Of a stretch of DNA of 64,000 nt, positions 35,255-44,920 are shown one piece after another. The stretch's first letter is position 1, and each line of letters begins with the position of its first letter. Location of the stretch: NCBI GenBank assembly GCA_963744915.1, contig CAVUUY010000009.1:1-64000 (forward strand). The letters are read 5' to 3'. The notes below the pieces were generated by a model. The model saw only the letters and a list, made by a program, of their open reading frames with translations, ran no database searches and was not told where the DNA came from. The stretch comes from DATAFF01 sp963744915 (lineage in GTDB: Bacteria > Pseudomonadota > Alphaproteobacteria > Rhizobiales > Aestuariivirgaceae). The position numbers were made by a program, and so were the translations under genes.

Positions 35255-35806
35255 ATGACAACGACGAACCGGGGCAGTCGCCAGAGCGAGTATCAGCGCA
35301 GCATTGCGGGGGCCGGCAATGTCCGGTCCGGCGGCGACGAGCGCTATGGAGGAGGCTCGTCCGGGACGAGCCGCGAGAGTCATGGCGTTGGCGGCGAGGG
35401 CAGCCGCGGCTATGGTCAGGACGAGTTTTCACGGTCCGGCAGCCGCGTGGAGGAGGGAATGGAGCGAGTCTCGCAGCGTGTGTCCGATACTTATGGGCAA
35501 GTCGCTGATCAATTAGGAGAGACTTATGACGACCTGCGCCAGCAGGGGCGCCGGGCCTTAAACAGCACCGGCAAGCGGGTGCGCACCACCGCGCGCGCGG
35601 CACAGGATTATTTCGAGGCCAATCCACTGATGATCGGGGCCGTCGGCCTCGGCATCGGCCTCATTCTCGGCGCCATGTTCCCGTTGTCGCGGCGGGAGCG
35701 GGAGATCTTCGAGCCGATCGGCGAGAACTTGCGCGAATCAGCCGTCCGCCAAGGTGCGGAGGTGATGCGGCAAGTGGCCCGCGGGGCTGAAGATCTCGTC
35801 GAATAG
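35255..35806 (+). CDS. Membrane-anchored stress-type protein with glycine-rich head
   Basis: A 183-residue protein from ATG 35255 (MTTTNRGSRQSEYQRS), with AGGAG 9 nt upstream. The first 65 residues are Gly/Ser/Arg-rich, followed by a helical stretch (VSDTYGQVADQLGETYDDL), one helix with a glycine-zipper look (MIGAVGLGIGLILGAMF) and a charged C-terminal helix. It resembles the ElaB/YqjD style of ribosome- or stress-linked membrane proteins in layout only. It ends the stress-type set, with a strong terminator 38 nt later. Confidence 0.68.
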   Translation: MTTTNRGSRQSEYQRSIAGAGNVRSGGDERYGGGSSGTSRESHGVGGEGSRGYGQDEFSRSGSRVEEGMERVSQRVSDTYGQVADQLGETYDDLRQQGRRALNSTGKRVRTTARAAQDYFEANPLMIGAVGLGIGLILGAMFPLSRREREIFEPIGENLRESAVRQGAEVMRQVARGAEDLVE

Positions 35807-35843
35807 CGTCGAATAACCGGCATCGATTGCGGTTTTTGCGCCT

Positions 35844-35878
35844 GAAAGCACCCGGAAGACCACCTTCCGGGTGCTTTC
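35844..35878 (+). terminator. Strong bidirectional terminator
   Basis: A perfect 15-bp inverted repeat (35844-35858 with 35864-35878) around a 5-nt loop ACCAC, with the stem beginning GAAAGCACCC and ending GGGTGCTTTC. It closes the stress-type membrane-protein transcript. Confidence 0.88.
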
Positions 35879-36199
35879 GATGGTGGAAAAGAGCTTGATG
35901 GGGCTTGAGCGACTCTACGAGCCGAAGTAGCGTGGCATACCGAATCTGCACGCATGTCGGGTGGATTTGGGCTGTTTTTCAACGCGCTGACGCTGGAGCC
36001 TCAGTCGATGATGGACTTGTCCCATTTTCTCCCTGATTTTACCGCAAGCAGTTGGGGAAGAGCCCGCCGAGGGTCCGGGGGTCGGCAGGACGAGGGTGCG
36101 GCCGAGCGTGGGTGAGTGGCAGCGAGGCATGGTTTGGCCGCGCCGGAGCGCGTGGCGCAGTGACTGGCGATTCGTCGGTTCAAGGGGCGGTGTGTAAGC
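35879..36199. other. Intergenic region upstream of GPR-like gene
   Basis: This stretch of 321 nt has no convincing coding frame on either strand. It must contain the promoter of the following large gene, but no clear -35/-10 pair stands out. An AGGGGCGG purine-rich element near 36183 may be its ribosome site. I see no repeats or RNA genes. Confidence 0.5.
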
Positions 36200-39100
36200 A
36201 TGTCGAGAGTCCGCAAGAATGAGCATGCCGCAGTTCCGATCGAAGCCGCCGATGAAAGAAATCATTTACGCGACAGCTTCCCGCTGCTCGGCGGCAAGTC
36301 GGCCAACCAGAATGACGGCGAGACGGCGTCGGCGCTGGCACGGGTGCGCCGGCGCGCCGGGCTGACGCCGTTCTGGATCGCTTTCGCGGTTTCGCTCGCC
36401 TGGATCCTGCTCGCCACTTTCGACCTTGCCAACAGTGCGCAGACCGGGCGCCCCGGCGTCATTGCCGCCGGTGGCTCGCCGCTCTCCTTCCTCGAGCTCG
36501 CCGGCGTACTGATCCGCATGCTCGTGCCGGTGCTGCTGATCTGGGCGGCGGCCCACATGATCTATCGCTCGCGGCAGATGGAGGTGGTCACCCACAATTT
36601 CATCAACGCCAGCGCCGGCCTGCTGCGCGAGAACAGCCCGGCGGCGGCGGCGCGCTGGCGCGCCCCCAGGGGGGAGGAGTCCCACGGCACGCTGGTGGCA
36701 CTGCAGGAGCAGACCAGCCGGGCGCTCCAGGCCGAGGAGCTGATCGGTCATGCCCTGGCCGATGTCGAGCGCGCCTTCGGCCGCAACAGCGAGCGGGTGC
36801 AGACGCTGGTGTCGTCGCTCGGCAATCAATGCCTGGCGCTGCAGAATCTGAGCGACCAGCTCGGCAGCGACGCGGTGCCGCTGATGAACCATTTGCAGGA
36901 GACAACGTCGCATCTCCAGTCGGTGCTCGACCAGAATGGCGGCCTGTTGTCGCGCCTCGAAACCGATGTGGCGCAGGCCACCGACATTCTGTCGAGCTCC
37001 TTCAACGAGCTGGCGGGCGGCACCGCCAAGTTCGGCCAGGAGATCTCGATGCAGACGAACCGCATCGACCAGATGACGGCGACGCTGCAGGGCGAGGCGG
37101 TTTCCTTCTCGCAGCGGCTCGACAACCAGGTGCGGATGCTGGCGCAGTCCACGGTCGAGCTGAATTCCGAGGCGACCGAATTCTCCGCCGTCATCGACCG
37201 GATCGAGAACCGCATCTCCAACCTGTTCCGTTCAGCGGTGGTCGAGCTTTCCGGCATGCACGACCAGATCGAGACCACGCTTGGCCTGCGCTCGTCGTCG
37301 GTGTCGGACGCCATCGTCGCCTCGGCCAGCCGGGTCAGCGAAGCGCTCGACAGGCTCAAGGGATCGGTCACCGGGGAGTTGCGCGACTCGGCAGACGAGC
37401 TGGCCAAGCAGGTGATCCTGAATGCCTCGGCGGCCTCGGAGGAGCTGCGCGCCAGCGGCAGCCACATCAAGGAGGATCTCGAAACCTTCGCCCGCGATTT
37501 CATCGAGACCTTCGACCGGCTGGGCAAGACCCTGATCGACCGCGCCGAGCAGTCGTCCGTCGGCATGTCGGGTACGCTCGAGGAGATGACCGCCGGTCTT
37601 GCCGGCCGGATCGACGACCGCTCCAACGATCTGCTCGAGAAATTCGCCGAGCGCACCCTCACGGTGCTGTCGGAGCTCGAAAGCGCGTCGGGGGAAATCG
37701 CCAAGCGGCTCGACGACACCTCGGTTCGCTATACCGACCTGATCGAGACCACCGCCGCCAAGGTCGGCGGCTCGCTGGTGGCGACGTCCGATCAGGTGAC
37801 AAGCGCCTTGAGCGAGGCTTCCGGCGATCTTGCCAAGACGCTCGAGACGACGGCCGGAAAGGTCACCGGCCGCATCACCCAGACAGCGTCCTCCGCCACC
37901 CAGAAGCTGCAGTCGGTGGCGGGCGGGGCGGCCGAGGACCTGGACCAGCTCGGCAAGCTGATGAGCGGACTGGCGGAGCGGATCGAGCGGTCGACGGCCG
38001 ATATCGGGGGCGAGATCCGCGGTACCGGCGAGGGCATCAGCAGGACGGTGCAGGGCGCGAGCGACGAATTCCGTGCGCTCATGGAAACGAACCGCTCGAG
38101 CTTCGTCGAAAGCACCGGCGAGGCGCAGCAGCAGTTCGTCGCCTTCATGGAGGCCTTTGCCCGCGACTATCTGGAGCGCGGCGAGAACGTCAAGCGGCAG
38201 ATTCTGGACAGCTTCGGCGTGGTGCAGGAGAATGTGGTCGAGCGCATCGAAGGCGCCACCCGCGAGCTCGGCACGCGCCTTTCCGACACCGTCGCCGACT
38301 ATTCGCTCAGGGTCGGGCTCACCGCCACCAATCTGTCGAGCTCGTTCAACACCAGGACGGACGAGCTGGCGGCGGGCTTCGACATGGCCATCGCCAAGGC
38401 CTTCGAGCGTATCGGGGCGCGCGCCGGCGGCCTCACCAACACCTTCCAGGCCCGCACCGAGGAGCTGGTGGCGGCTTTCGATCTCGCCATCGAGGAGTTC
38501 ACCGGAAATGTCGGCGGCAGCGCCAAGGAGCTGACCACCAGCCTTGAAATGACCGCTCAGGGACTAGCCAGGACCTTCGATGCGGCGGCCACGGGGCTGG
38601 GCGGGCGGGTCGACGTCCAGGCCAAGGAGATGAACCAGAGCTTCGACGAGCGCACGAGCACGCTGGTCGATGTCATGGGCAAGGTCACCCACGAGCTGAC
38701 AACGGTGCTGGCGGCCAGTGCCGGCGAGCTCACCACCACGGTCCACGGTGTGGCCCGCAACGTCATCGGCACCTTCGATTCGCGCACCGGGGCGCTGATG
38801 TCGCAGATGGACAGCCGGGCGAGCGAGCTGCTGTCGTCGATCGACGGCAAGGCCGGCGAGGTGATGGCGTCGCTGGGCGGCAAGACCGGCGAGGTGATCG
38901 CGTCGCTGGGCGGCAAGACCGGCGAGCTGCTGACCACGATCGAGGACAAGACCGGCGCGCTGATGGCCACGATCGACGGCAGGACCGGCGCGCTGACCAC
39001 AACGGTCAGCGGGGTTGCCCGCGACGTCGTCGGCACCTTCGATTCGCACACCGGGGCGCTGATGTCGCAGATGGACAGCCGGGCAGGCGAGCTCCTGTCG

Positions 39101-40117
39101 GCAATCGACGCCAGGGCCGGCGAGCTGATGACGTCGCTCGGCGGCAAGACCGGTGCGCTGATGACCACGATCGACGACAAGACCGGCGCGCTGATGGCGA
39201 CGATCGACGGCAAGGCCGGCGCATTGATGGCGACGATCGACGGCACGACCGGCGCGCTTATGGCGTCGATCGACGGCAGGGCCGGCGAGCTGATGGAATC
39301 GGTCGAGAGCAAGGGGCGCTCGTTGACTGCGGTCTTCGGCGACCGCACCGGCGAGATCGCCTCCTCGTTCGACCAGGCCACCGGCGAGTTCGCCGAACGG
39401 ATCACCACCACGGCAGGCGAGTTCACCGTCACCGTGCAGGGGCGGACGCGGGAGCTTGCCTCCTCCTTCGACCTGGCGGCGGAGGAGTTTGCCGAGCACA
39501 TTGCCGCCAAGGCGGCGATTGCCGCCACGAAGATGGACGAAGCCTCGCGCAATGCCATGGGGCGCATCGATCTGGTCGGGCAGAATCTGCAGTCGCAGAC
39601 CGCGGCGGCGGTCAGCCGGCTGGTGGCCACCAGCGACGATGCGCGTCGCACCGTGATCTCCTCGGTCGAGATGGCGATCGACAAGGCGCGGGCCAATTTC
39701 GTCGAGAAGCTGCGGGAGCTGGCACGCGAATTCACCGACGAGATGACGGCGGCCAATCTCAAGGCGCTGGACGGCATGTCCGAGCATGTCAACGTGCTGT
39801 CGAGCCGCATTCATGACGATTTCCGCGGCCTCGAGCAGACCGCCAACAAGAGCTTCAGCATGATGCTCGAGGCGCAGCAGGCGATGACCGGTCATGTCGA
39901 GGCAAGCCGCTCGATGCTCACCGCGGCGCTCCATAACGAGATCGTTCAGATCGAGAAGCAGATGGCGCAGGTCATTGCCGAATTGGTGGAGAAGCTGCAG
40001 GCGGCGAGCCGGAACGAGCCGGCGCTGCCCGGCGACGTCGAGGCGGTCGCCGAAGTCGCGAGCGAGAATGGCAAGGGCCGCCGCCCGCGACAGGGCCGGG
40101 CCGACGTCGCCAGCTGA
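36200..40117 (+). CDS. GPR/RgsE-like membrane-anchored coiled-coil protein (polar growth factor candidate)
   Basis: A 1305-residue protein. A cytosolic lead of about 55 residues precedes two membrane helices (57-76 and 97-121) and the segment MIYRSRQMEVVTH, followed by about 1100 residues of nearly continuous alpha-helical, apolipoprotein-like repeats. This is the architecture of GPR of Agrobacterium and RgsE of Sinorhizobium, which form a ring at the growing pole and are needed for unipolar growth; assignment here is by architecture, not alignment. It is shorter than Agrobacterium GPR (about 2100 residues). A zone at about 844-1030 consists of 11-residue repeats (KTGALMATIDG type). The tail is basic (GKGRRPRQGRADVAS). 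It is convergent with dnaB. Confidence 0.7.
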   Translation: MSRVRKNEHAAVPIEAADERNHLRDSFPLLGGKSANQNDGETASALARVRRRAGLTPFWIAFAVSLAWILLATFDLANSAQTGRPGVIAAGGSPLSFLELAGVLIRMLVPVLLIWAAAHMIYRSRQMEVVTHNFINASAGLLRENSPAAAARWRAPRGEESHGTLVALQEQTSRALQAEELIGHALADVERAFGRNSERVQTLVSSLGNQCLALQNLSDQLGSDAVPLMNHLQETTSHLQSVLDQNGGLLSRLETDVAQATDILSSSFNELAGGTAKFGQEISMQTNRIDQMTATLQGEAVSFSQRLDNQVRMLAQSTVELNSEATEFSAVIDRIENRISNLFRSAVVELSGMHDQIETTLGLRSSSVSDAIVASASRVSEALDRLKGSVTGELRDSADELAKQVILNASAASEELRASGSHIKEDLETFARDFIETFDRLGKTLIDRAEQSSVGMSGTLEEMTAGLAGRIDDRSNDLLEKFAERTLTVLSELESASGEIAKRLDDTSVRYTDLIETTAAKVGGSLVATSDQVTSALSEASGDLAKTLETTAGKVTGRITQTASSATQKLQSVAGGAAEDLDQLGKLMSGLAERIERSTADIGGEIRGTGEGISRTVQGASDEFRALMETNRSSFVESTGEAQQQFVAFMEAFARDYLERGENVKRQILDSFGVVQENVVERIEGATRELGTRLSDTVADYSLRVGLTATNLSSSFNTRTDELAAGFDMAIAKAFERIGARAGGLTNTFQARTEELVAAFDLAIEEFTGNVGGSAKELTTSLEMTAQGLARTFDAAATGLGGRVDVQAKEMNQSFDERTSTLVDVMGKVTHELTTVLAASAGELTTTVHGVARNVIGTFDSRTGALMSQMDSRASELLSSIDGKAGEVMASLGGKTGEVIASLGGKTGELLTTIEDKTGALMATIDGRTGALTTTVSGVARDVVGTFDSHTGALMSQMDSRAGELLSAIDARAGELMTSLGGKTGALMTTIDDKTGALMATIDGKAGALMATIDGTTGALMASIDGRAGELMESVESKGRSLTAVFGDRTGEIASSFDQATGEFAERITTTAGEFTVTVQGRTRELASSFDLAAEEFAEHIAAKAAIAATKMDEASRNAMGRIDLVGQNLQSQTAAAVSRLVATSDDARRTVISSVEMAIDKARANFVEKLRELAREFTDEMTAANLKALDGMSEHVNVLSSRIHDDFRGLEQTANKSFSMMLEAQQAMTGHVEASRSMLTAALHNEIVQIEKQMAQVIAELVEKLQAASRNEPALPGDVEAVAEVASENGKGRRPRQGRADVAS
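38729..39256 (+). repeat. 264-bp duplication built of 33-bp (11-residue) repeats
   Basis: Copy 1 (38729-38992) and copy 2 (38993-39256) align without gaps over 88 residues; both begin LTTTV, G-V-A-R and share GTFDS and TGALMSQMDSRA. Each copy is eight 33-bp units of the KTGALMATIDG type, and more single units follow to about 39295. An 11-residue period is a hendecad, which in coiled coils gives a straighter or right-handed supercoil. Confidence 0.88.
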
Positions 40118-40160
40118 GGAACGCGGTTCTTCCCCCGCGATAGGGGAGCCCACCCGCCGT

Positions 40161-41669
40161 TCAATCGAAGCGCTGCGGCAGGTGATCGTCCTGGATCAGA
40201 TTGTCGAACTTGGTGAACTGGGCATTGAAATGCAGCTTGATTGAGCCTGTCGGTCCATGGCGCTGCTTGCCGATGATCACCTCGGCGACGCAATGGACCC
40301 GGCTCATCTCATCCTGCCAGGCGAGATATTCCGGAGTGCCCGGCTTGGGCTCGCGGCGCGCCAGATAATATTCCTCACGGAAGATGAAGAGCACGACGTC
40401 GGCATCCTGCTCGATCGAGCCGGATTCGCGGAGGTCGGCCAGCTGCGGGCGCTTGTCGTCGCGCGATTCGACCTGGCGCGACAGCTGCGACAGCGCCAGG
40501 ATCGGCACGTTGAGCTCCTTGGCGAGGGCCTTGAGCCCGGTGGTGATCTCCGACACTTCCTGGACCCGGCCTTCCTGCTGACGGCGGAAGGAGCCGGTCA
40601 AGAGCTGCAGATAATCGACCACGACCAGCCCCAGCCCGCGCTGCCGCTTCAGCCGCCGCGCCCGCGCCGCGAGCTGCCCGATGGTCAGGCCGCCGGTCGC
40701 GTCGATATAGAGCGGCAGCGACTGGAGATCGCGCGATACCTCGACGAGGCGGTGGAACTCGTCCTCGCCGATCTTGCCGCGGCGGATGCGCTCGGAGGCG
40801 ATCTCCGCCTGTTCGGAGATGATGCGGGTGGCGAGCTGCTCGGCTGACATTTCCAGCGAGAAGAAGGCGACGACGCCGCCATCGGTGACCTTGACGCTGC
40901 CGTCGGGATTGTGGGTCGACTTGTAGCTGCTCGCCACCCGGTAGGCGACATTGGTGGCGAGCGCCGTCTTGCCCATGGCCGGGCGGCCGGCCAGGATGAT
41001 CAGGTCGGAGGGCTGAAGCCCGCCCATCTTCTCGTCAATGTCCTTGAGGCCGCAGGAAATGCCGGACAGCCCGCCATCGCGCTGATAGGCGGCGGCCGCC
41101 ATGTCGATGGCCTCGGTGAGGGCCGTGCCGAAGGGCAGAAACCCCTGGCCGTATTTGCCGGTTTCGGCAATCTCGTAAAGCGCCTGCTCGGCGCGCTCGA
41201 TCAGCTCCCGCGCCGTCTGATCGACCTTGGGCTCGAAGCTCTCATTGACGATGTCGCCGCCGATCGAAATGAGCCGCCGGCGGGTGGCCAGCTCATAGAC
41301 CAGCCGGCCATATTCCTCGGTGTTGATGATGGTGGTCGCCGCCGCCGCAAGCCGTGCCAGATAGGCCGGACCGCCGATCTCGTTCAGCGTGGTGTCCTGC
41401 TCGAAATAGGATTTGAGGGTGACCGGGTCGGCACGCCTGCCGGCGCGAATCAGATCGGCGGCCGCTTCATAGATGCGCTGATGGATGCCCTCATAGAAGT
41501 GCTCGGGCAGCAGGAAGCCCGAAACCCGGTCGCAGGCCTCGTTGTTGACGAGAATGGCGCCGAGCAGCGCCTGCTCGGCGTCGAGATTGTGGGGCGCCGC
41601 CCGATAGGAGGGGCTTTCCTCCTGCCGCTCCGGCGGCCGATGCAGGCGCATGTTGTGAGCCGTTTCCAT
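40161..41669 (-). CDS. dnaB: Replicative DNA helicase DnaB
   Basis: The hexameric 5'-3' helicase of the replication fork. The 502-residue protein has the N-terminal DnaB domain (NLDAEQALLGAILVNNEA) and the RecA-like motor with Walker A GRPAMGKTAL, VAFFSLEMSAEQLATR, Walker B-type LVVVDYLQLL and LSQLSRQVESR. Start ATG 41669. It follows cfa across 158 nt, and cfa separates it from rplI, its usual neighbour. Confidence 0.96.
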   Translation of the reverse strand: METAHNMRLHRPPERQEESPSYRAAPHNLDAEQALLGAILVNNEACDRVSGFLLPEHFYEGIHQRIYEAAADLIRAGRRADPVTLKSYFEQDTTLNEIGGPAYLARLAAAATTIINTEEYGRLVYELATRRRLISIGGDIVNESFEPKVDQTARELIERAEQALYEIAETGKYGQGFLPFGTALTEAIDMAAAAYQRDGGLSGISCGLKDIDEKMGGLQPSDLIILAGRPAMGKTALATNVAYRVASSYKSTHNPDGSVKVTDGGVVAFFSLEMSAEQLATRIISEQAEIASERIRRGKIGEDEFHRLVEVSRDLQSLPLYIDATGGLTIGQLAARARRLKRQRGLGLVVVDYLQLLTGSFRRQQEGRVQEVSEITTGLKALAKELNVPILALSQLSRQVESRDDKRPQLADLRESGSIEQDADVVLFIFREEYYLARREPKPGTPEYLAWQDEMSRVHCVAEVIIGKQRHGPTGSIKLHFNAQFTKFDNLIQDDHLPQRFD

Positions 41670-41827
41670 TGCATCCTACATAGCCGCAGAATCGGGCCGT
41701 CTGCGAGGCTCCGGACGGCGGAACATGTTGGTGGAACAAAGCCATACGCGCTATTCACAGGGCGACCCTCGAGCCGCACCGCGCCGCAACGATCTTCTTG
41801 ATCTTGCTCGAATCGTCCGGTGATTCG

Positions 41828-43084
41828 CTACTCGCCCGGCACCGATTTCAGCCGCGGCCGGCCAGCGTCCCGGGCGCGGAGCCGGTTTTCCTCTCGCTGC
41901 ATGTAGTCGCGCAGGATCGGCAGTGCGTGCTGATGGCGACACAGCTGGATCTGAACATTGTTCATGCCGGCATAGCGAAAGGCACATTCCGAGGCAGCGA
42001 GGTAAAATTCCCACATCCGGCAGAATCGCTCGTCCATCAACCGGCGGGCGGTGTCGCGGCGGTCGGCAAAGCGCCGCCGCCATTCGCGCAGCGTCTGGGC
42101 GTAATGCAGGCGCAGCACCTCGATGTCGGTGACGTGGAGGCTGGATTTCTCGATCGCCGCCACGATCTCCGACAGCGCCGGGATGTAGCCGCCGGGGAAG
42201 ATATATTTCTTGGTCCAGGCGCTCGTGACATTGGGCCCGTCGGAGCGGCAGATGGAATGGAGGAGGGCGACGCCGTCGGGCCTGAGCAGGGCCCGCATCT
42301 TGTCGAAGAATTCGCGGTAATGGCCGACGCCGACATGCTCGAACATGCCGACCGAGACAATGCGGTCGAATGTGCCCTCGACCTCGCGGTAATCCATGAG
42401 CTGGAACTGCGCCCGGCCGCTCAGGCCGCCCTGCGCCGCCCGCTGCGCCGACAGCGCATGCTGCTCGCTCGACAGCGTCACGCCGACGACCTCGGCGCCG
42501 CAGGCCTCCGCCAGATAGAGCGCAAGCCCGCCCCAGCCCGAGCCGATGTCGAGCACCCGCATGCCGGGCTCGATCGAGAGCTTGGAGGCGAGATGCCGCT
42601 TCTTGGCCAGCTGGGCGTCCTCGAGCGAGCGGTCCGGCGCCTCGAAATAGGCGCAGGAATATTGGCGGTCGCGATCGAGGAAGAGATCGTAGATGCGGCC
42701 ATCGATGTCGTAATGATGCGCCACATGCCGGCTCGCCAGCCCGATCGGGTTGCGCTGGTGGAGCCGGCGCAGCGCGTGGCGGATCTGAAGCGGGATCCTC
42801 ACCCCGACAGGCGGCGTCACCGAGGTGGCATTGCTCATCACCAGCGCCAGGAAATCGTAGATCGTGCCCCTGTCGATCGAGAGGCTGCCATCCATGTAGC
42901 ATTCGCCGACCGACAGATCGGGGTCGAGCACCAGTCTCAAAGCCGTCAGCCGGTCCCTGACGCGGACCACGATCTCCTCACCGGTCCGGTCGCCATACGT
43001 GAAATGGCGGCCATCCGGTTCACGAACCGTCAGGTGCCCTGTCTGCACGACACGGCCGAACACCCGACGCAAGCTCATCAGCAT
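41828..43084 (-). CDS. cfa: Cyclopropane-fatty-acyl-phospholipid synthase
   Basis: SAM-dependent enzyme that adds a methylene bridge to unsaturated membrane acyl chains, usually on entry to stationary phase or acid stress. The 418-residue protein has an N-terminal lipid-binding domain and a Rossmann methyltransferase domain with VLDIGSGWGGLALYLAE, SVGMFEHVG and the conserved Tyr/Cys environment (GYIPALSE, RMWEFYLAASE). ATG 43084 has GAGGG 7 nt upstream. A terminator-like hairpin separates it from rplI, so it probably has its own promoter. Confidence 0.93.
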   Translation of the reverse strand: MLMSLRRVFGRVVQTGHLTVREPDGRHFTYGDRTGEEIVVRVRDRLTALRLVLDPDLSVGECYMDGSLSIDRGTIYDFLALVMSNATSVTPPVGVRIPLQIRHALRRLHQRNPIGLASRHVAHHYDIDGRIYDLFLDRDRQYSCAYFEAPDRSLEDAQLAKKRHLASKLSIEPGMRVLDIGSGWGGLALYLAEACGAEVVGVTLSSEQHALSAQRAAQGGLSGRAQFQLMDYREVEGTFDRIVSVGMFEHVGVGHYREFFDKMRALLRPDGVALLHSICRSDGPNVTSAWTKKYIFPGGYIPALSEIVAAIEKSSLHVTDIEVLRLHYAQTLREWRRRFADRRDTARRLMDERFCRMWEFYLAASECAFRYAGMNNVQIQLCRHQHALPILRDYMQREENRLRARDAGRPRLKSVPGE

Positions 43085-43098
43085 GGCACCCTCTTCGC

Positions 43099-43138
43099 AA
43101 AAAGAGCACCTCCCCCACCCCCCGCTGCGGGACGTGCT
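43099..43138 (-). terminator. Candidate terminator between rplI and cfa
   Basis: On the minus strand AGCAC (43134-43138) can pair with GTGCT (43105-43109), extended inside by CCC/GGG pairing, and is followed by a T-run (43099-43103). It would end the rpsF-rplI transcript. The T-run overlaps the leader of cfa. Confidence 0.45.
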
Positions 43139-43205
43139 GGGACACGGCCCGGCTTTGCCGGCGGTGAATATTGTCGCCAATCAGACGGTTAGGCAACCGC
43201 TGCGA

Positions 43206-43790
43206 TCAACCGTCAACATTCTCCTCCGGTTCCGTCGCCTCGGTTTCCTCGCGGAACAGGGCCTCGGCGGCGTTGCGGGCCTCCTCGCGATCCGAGGCCG
43301 AGCCGATCAGCACCTCGCCGCGGGCCTGGGCCGCCGCCTCGTCCGCAGAGCGGGCGACATTGACGGTGATCTCGATCACAACTTCGGGATGAAGGGCGAT
43401 GCGCACCGGATGGAGGCCGATCGCCTTGATCGGGCTGTCGAGCAATACCTGGTTGCGCTCGACATGGGTGCCGGCTTTCGAGGCCGCGTCGGCGATGTCG
43501 CGGGTCGACACCGAGCCGTAGAGCTGACCGCTCTCACCGGCCTGTCGGACGACAACGAAGGACTTGCCTTCGATCTGGCCGGCATCGCCCTGCGCAGCGG
43601 CCCGCCTCTCGGCATTGCGCTCCACCAGCGTTTCCCGGTCGCGCTCGAATTTCAGCCGGTTGGCGTCGGTCGCCCGCAGTGCCTTGCCGCTCGGCAGGAG
43701 AAAGTTCCGGGCATAGCCGTCCTTGACACGCACCACATCGCCCATCTGGCCGAGCCGGCCAATGCGCTCCAGCAGGATCACTTCCATCAT
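43206..43790 (-). CDS. rplI: 50S ribosomal protein L9
   Basis: The 194-residue protein starts MMEVILLERIGRLGQMGDVV with the L9 signature GYARNFLLPSGKALRAT at 25-41, a long connecting helix and the C-terminal rRNA-binding domain. A charged tail of about 45 residues (rich in Glu and Ala, ending EEENVDG-like) extends beyond the E. coli length, as is usual in Rhizobiales. The start may be the second Met (43787). It follows the DUF2232 gene by 42 nt. Confidence 0.95.
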   Translation of the reverse strand: MMEVILLERIGRLGQMGDVVRVKDGYARNFLLPSGKALRATDANRLKFERDRETLVERNAERRAAAQGDAGQIEGKSFVVVRQAGESGQLYGSVSTRDIADAASKAGTHVERNQVLLDSPIKAIGLHPVRIALHPEVVIEITVNVARSADEAAAQARGEVLIGSASDREEARNAAEALFREETEATEPEENVDG

Positions 43791-43832
43791 TCTGCTCCTT
43801 TGCCATACTCTCGTTCAGTCATTGGTTCCACC

Positions 43833-44816
43833 TCACACGCGGCCGCCGCTCTGCGATTTCCGCGTGCGCGCCCGCATTGCGAACAGCATGTCGAGAAGGC
43901 CGGTGACGATCAGCGGCAGGGCCAGCGCAAAGCCGAGCACCAGCACCGCCACATAAAGCGCCACGAGCAGAAGCGGGCGCAGCGAATGGCCTTCGAGAAG
44001 CCCATGCAGGACGGCCAGGCCAAGCAGCGCGAAGGCGGCCGCCAGCCCGCCGGCAAAGGCGCCGCCGATCAAGCCGAAGCTGTCCGGCAGCAAGGCCGAA
44101 AGCGAGGCCACCAGGAGGCCCACCGCCGCCGAGCGCGGAAAGGCGAGGGTGCCAAAGCGGGCCAGCGGCCGGGCGGTGATGTGGAGGCGCGCCGCGACGG
44201 TCTCGGCGAGGCGGAAATTGGCGAAGGTGGACAGCGTCCAGCCGATGGCGGCGGCGGCTGGGAGGAGATTGGCAAACAGCGCGCGCATGCTCTGCAGCCG
44301 CTGCTGTTGTTCCGGGCTCGACGGCGCGACATCCTGGATCGCCAGGACGCGGTCGAGCAGCTGGTCGGTCGAGGCACGGAAACTGTGCGCATCGGGGCCG
44401 GCCATGATCACCAGCGCGCTCGCCAGCAGGCCGGCCATGAGGGCGATGGCGATCAGCACGCGGCCTTCCGGATACCACTCGACATCGCCGGCGCGGGCTT
44501 CGCCTTCGGCGCCCGCGACCGGCGCCGCCGGCCGCTGCTGCAAAGCGAGTCGGCAGATGACCACCGCCGGAAGCGCCGTCGACAGCAGAAAGGGGACGGC
44601 GAAGGCCCACCCGATCAGCACCGCCAGCACCACGGCGCCGGCGAGACCGGCAGTCAGGGTGACGAGGAGGCCCCAGCCGAGGCCGGCGATGAGCAACGGC
44701 GCCGGCGCCAGCAGGAACACCGCGGCAGCCGCAAAGGTCGGAATGCCCGCCGCGGCGAAGATCAGCGCCGAGGCAAGGCCTGCCAAAACTGCTATCGCGA
44801 TCCAGCTCATCATCAT
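43833..44816 (-). CDS. DUF2232 family membrane protein
   Basis: A 327-residue integral membrane protein with about eight hydrophobic segments and few charged residues. DUF2232 proteins occupy this place between rpsR and rplI in many alphaproteobacteria; the function is unknown, although the fold resembles the substrate-binding parts of ECF-type transporters. Three Met codons at the start make 44816, 44813 or 44810 possible. Confidence 0.82.
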   Translation of the reverse strand: MMMSWIAIAVLAGLASALIFAAAGIPTFAAAAVFLLAPAPLLIAGLGWGLLVTLTAGLAGAVVLAVLIGWAFAVPFLLSTALPAVVICRLALQQRPAAPVAGAEGEARAGDVEWYPEGRVLIAIALMAGLLASALVIMAGPDAHSFRASTDQLLDRVLAIQDVAPSSPEQQQRLQSMRALFANLLPAAAAIGWTLSTFANFRLAETVAARLHITARPLARFGTLAFPRSAAVGLLVASLSALLPDSFGLIGGAFAGGLAAAFALLGLAVLHGLLEGHSLRPLLLVALYVAVLVLGFALALPLIVTGLLDMLFAMRARTRKSQSGGRV

Positions 44817-44920
44817 CTCGGCTGTCCCTCGCCGGTCGGCGGGTTAGAGGCGGCACGGGGGCCACCCCAACCAGAGCCCGCGGGACAGCGACGTCTCGCG
44901 CGGGCTCGTGTGGAGATCGG

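Noticed and set aside
38564..40153. Long minus-strand frames within the GPR-like gene (529 and 417 residues)
   Set aside because: They mirror the plus-strand 33-bp repeats; their repetitive sequence comes from the sense repeats.
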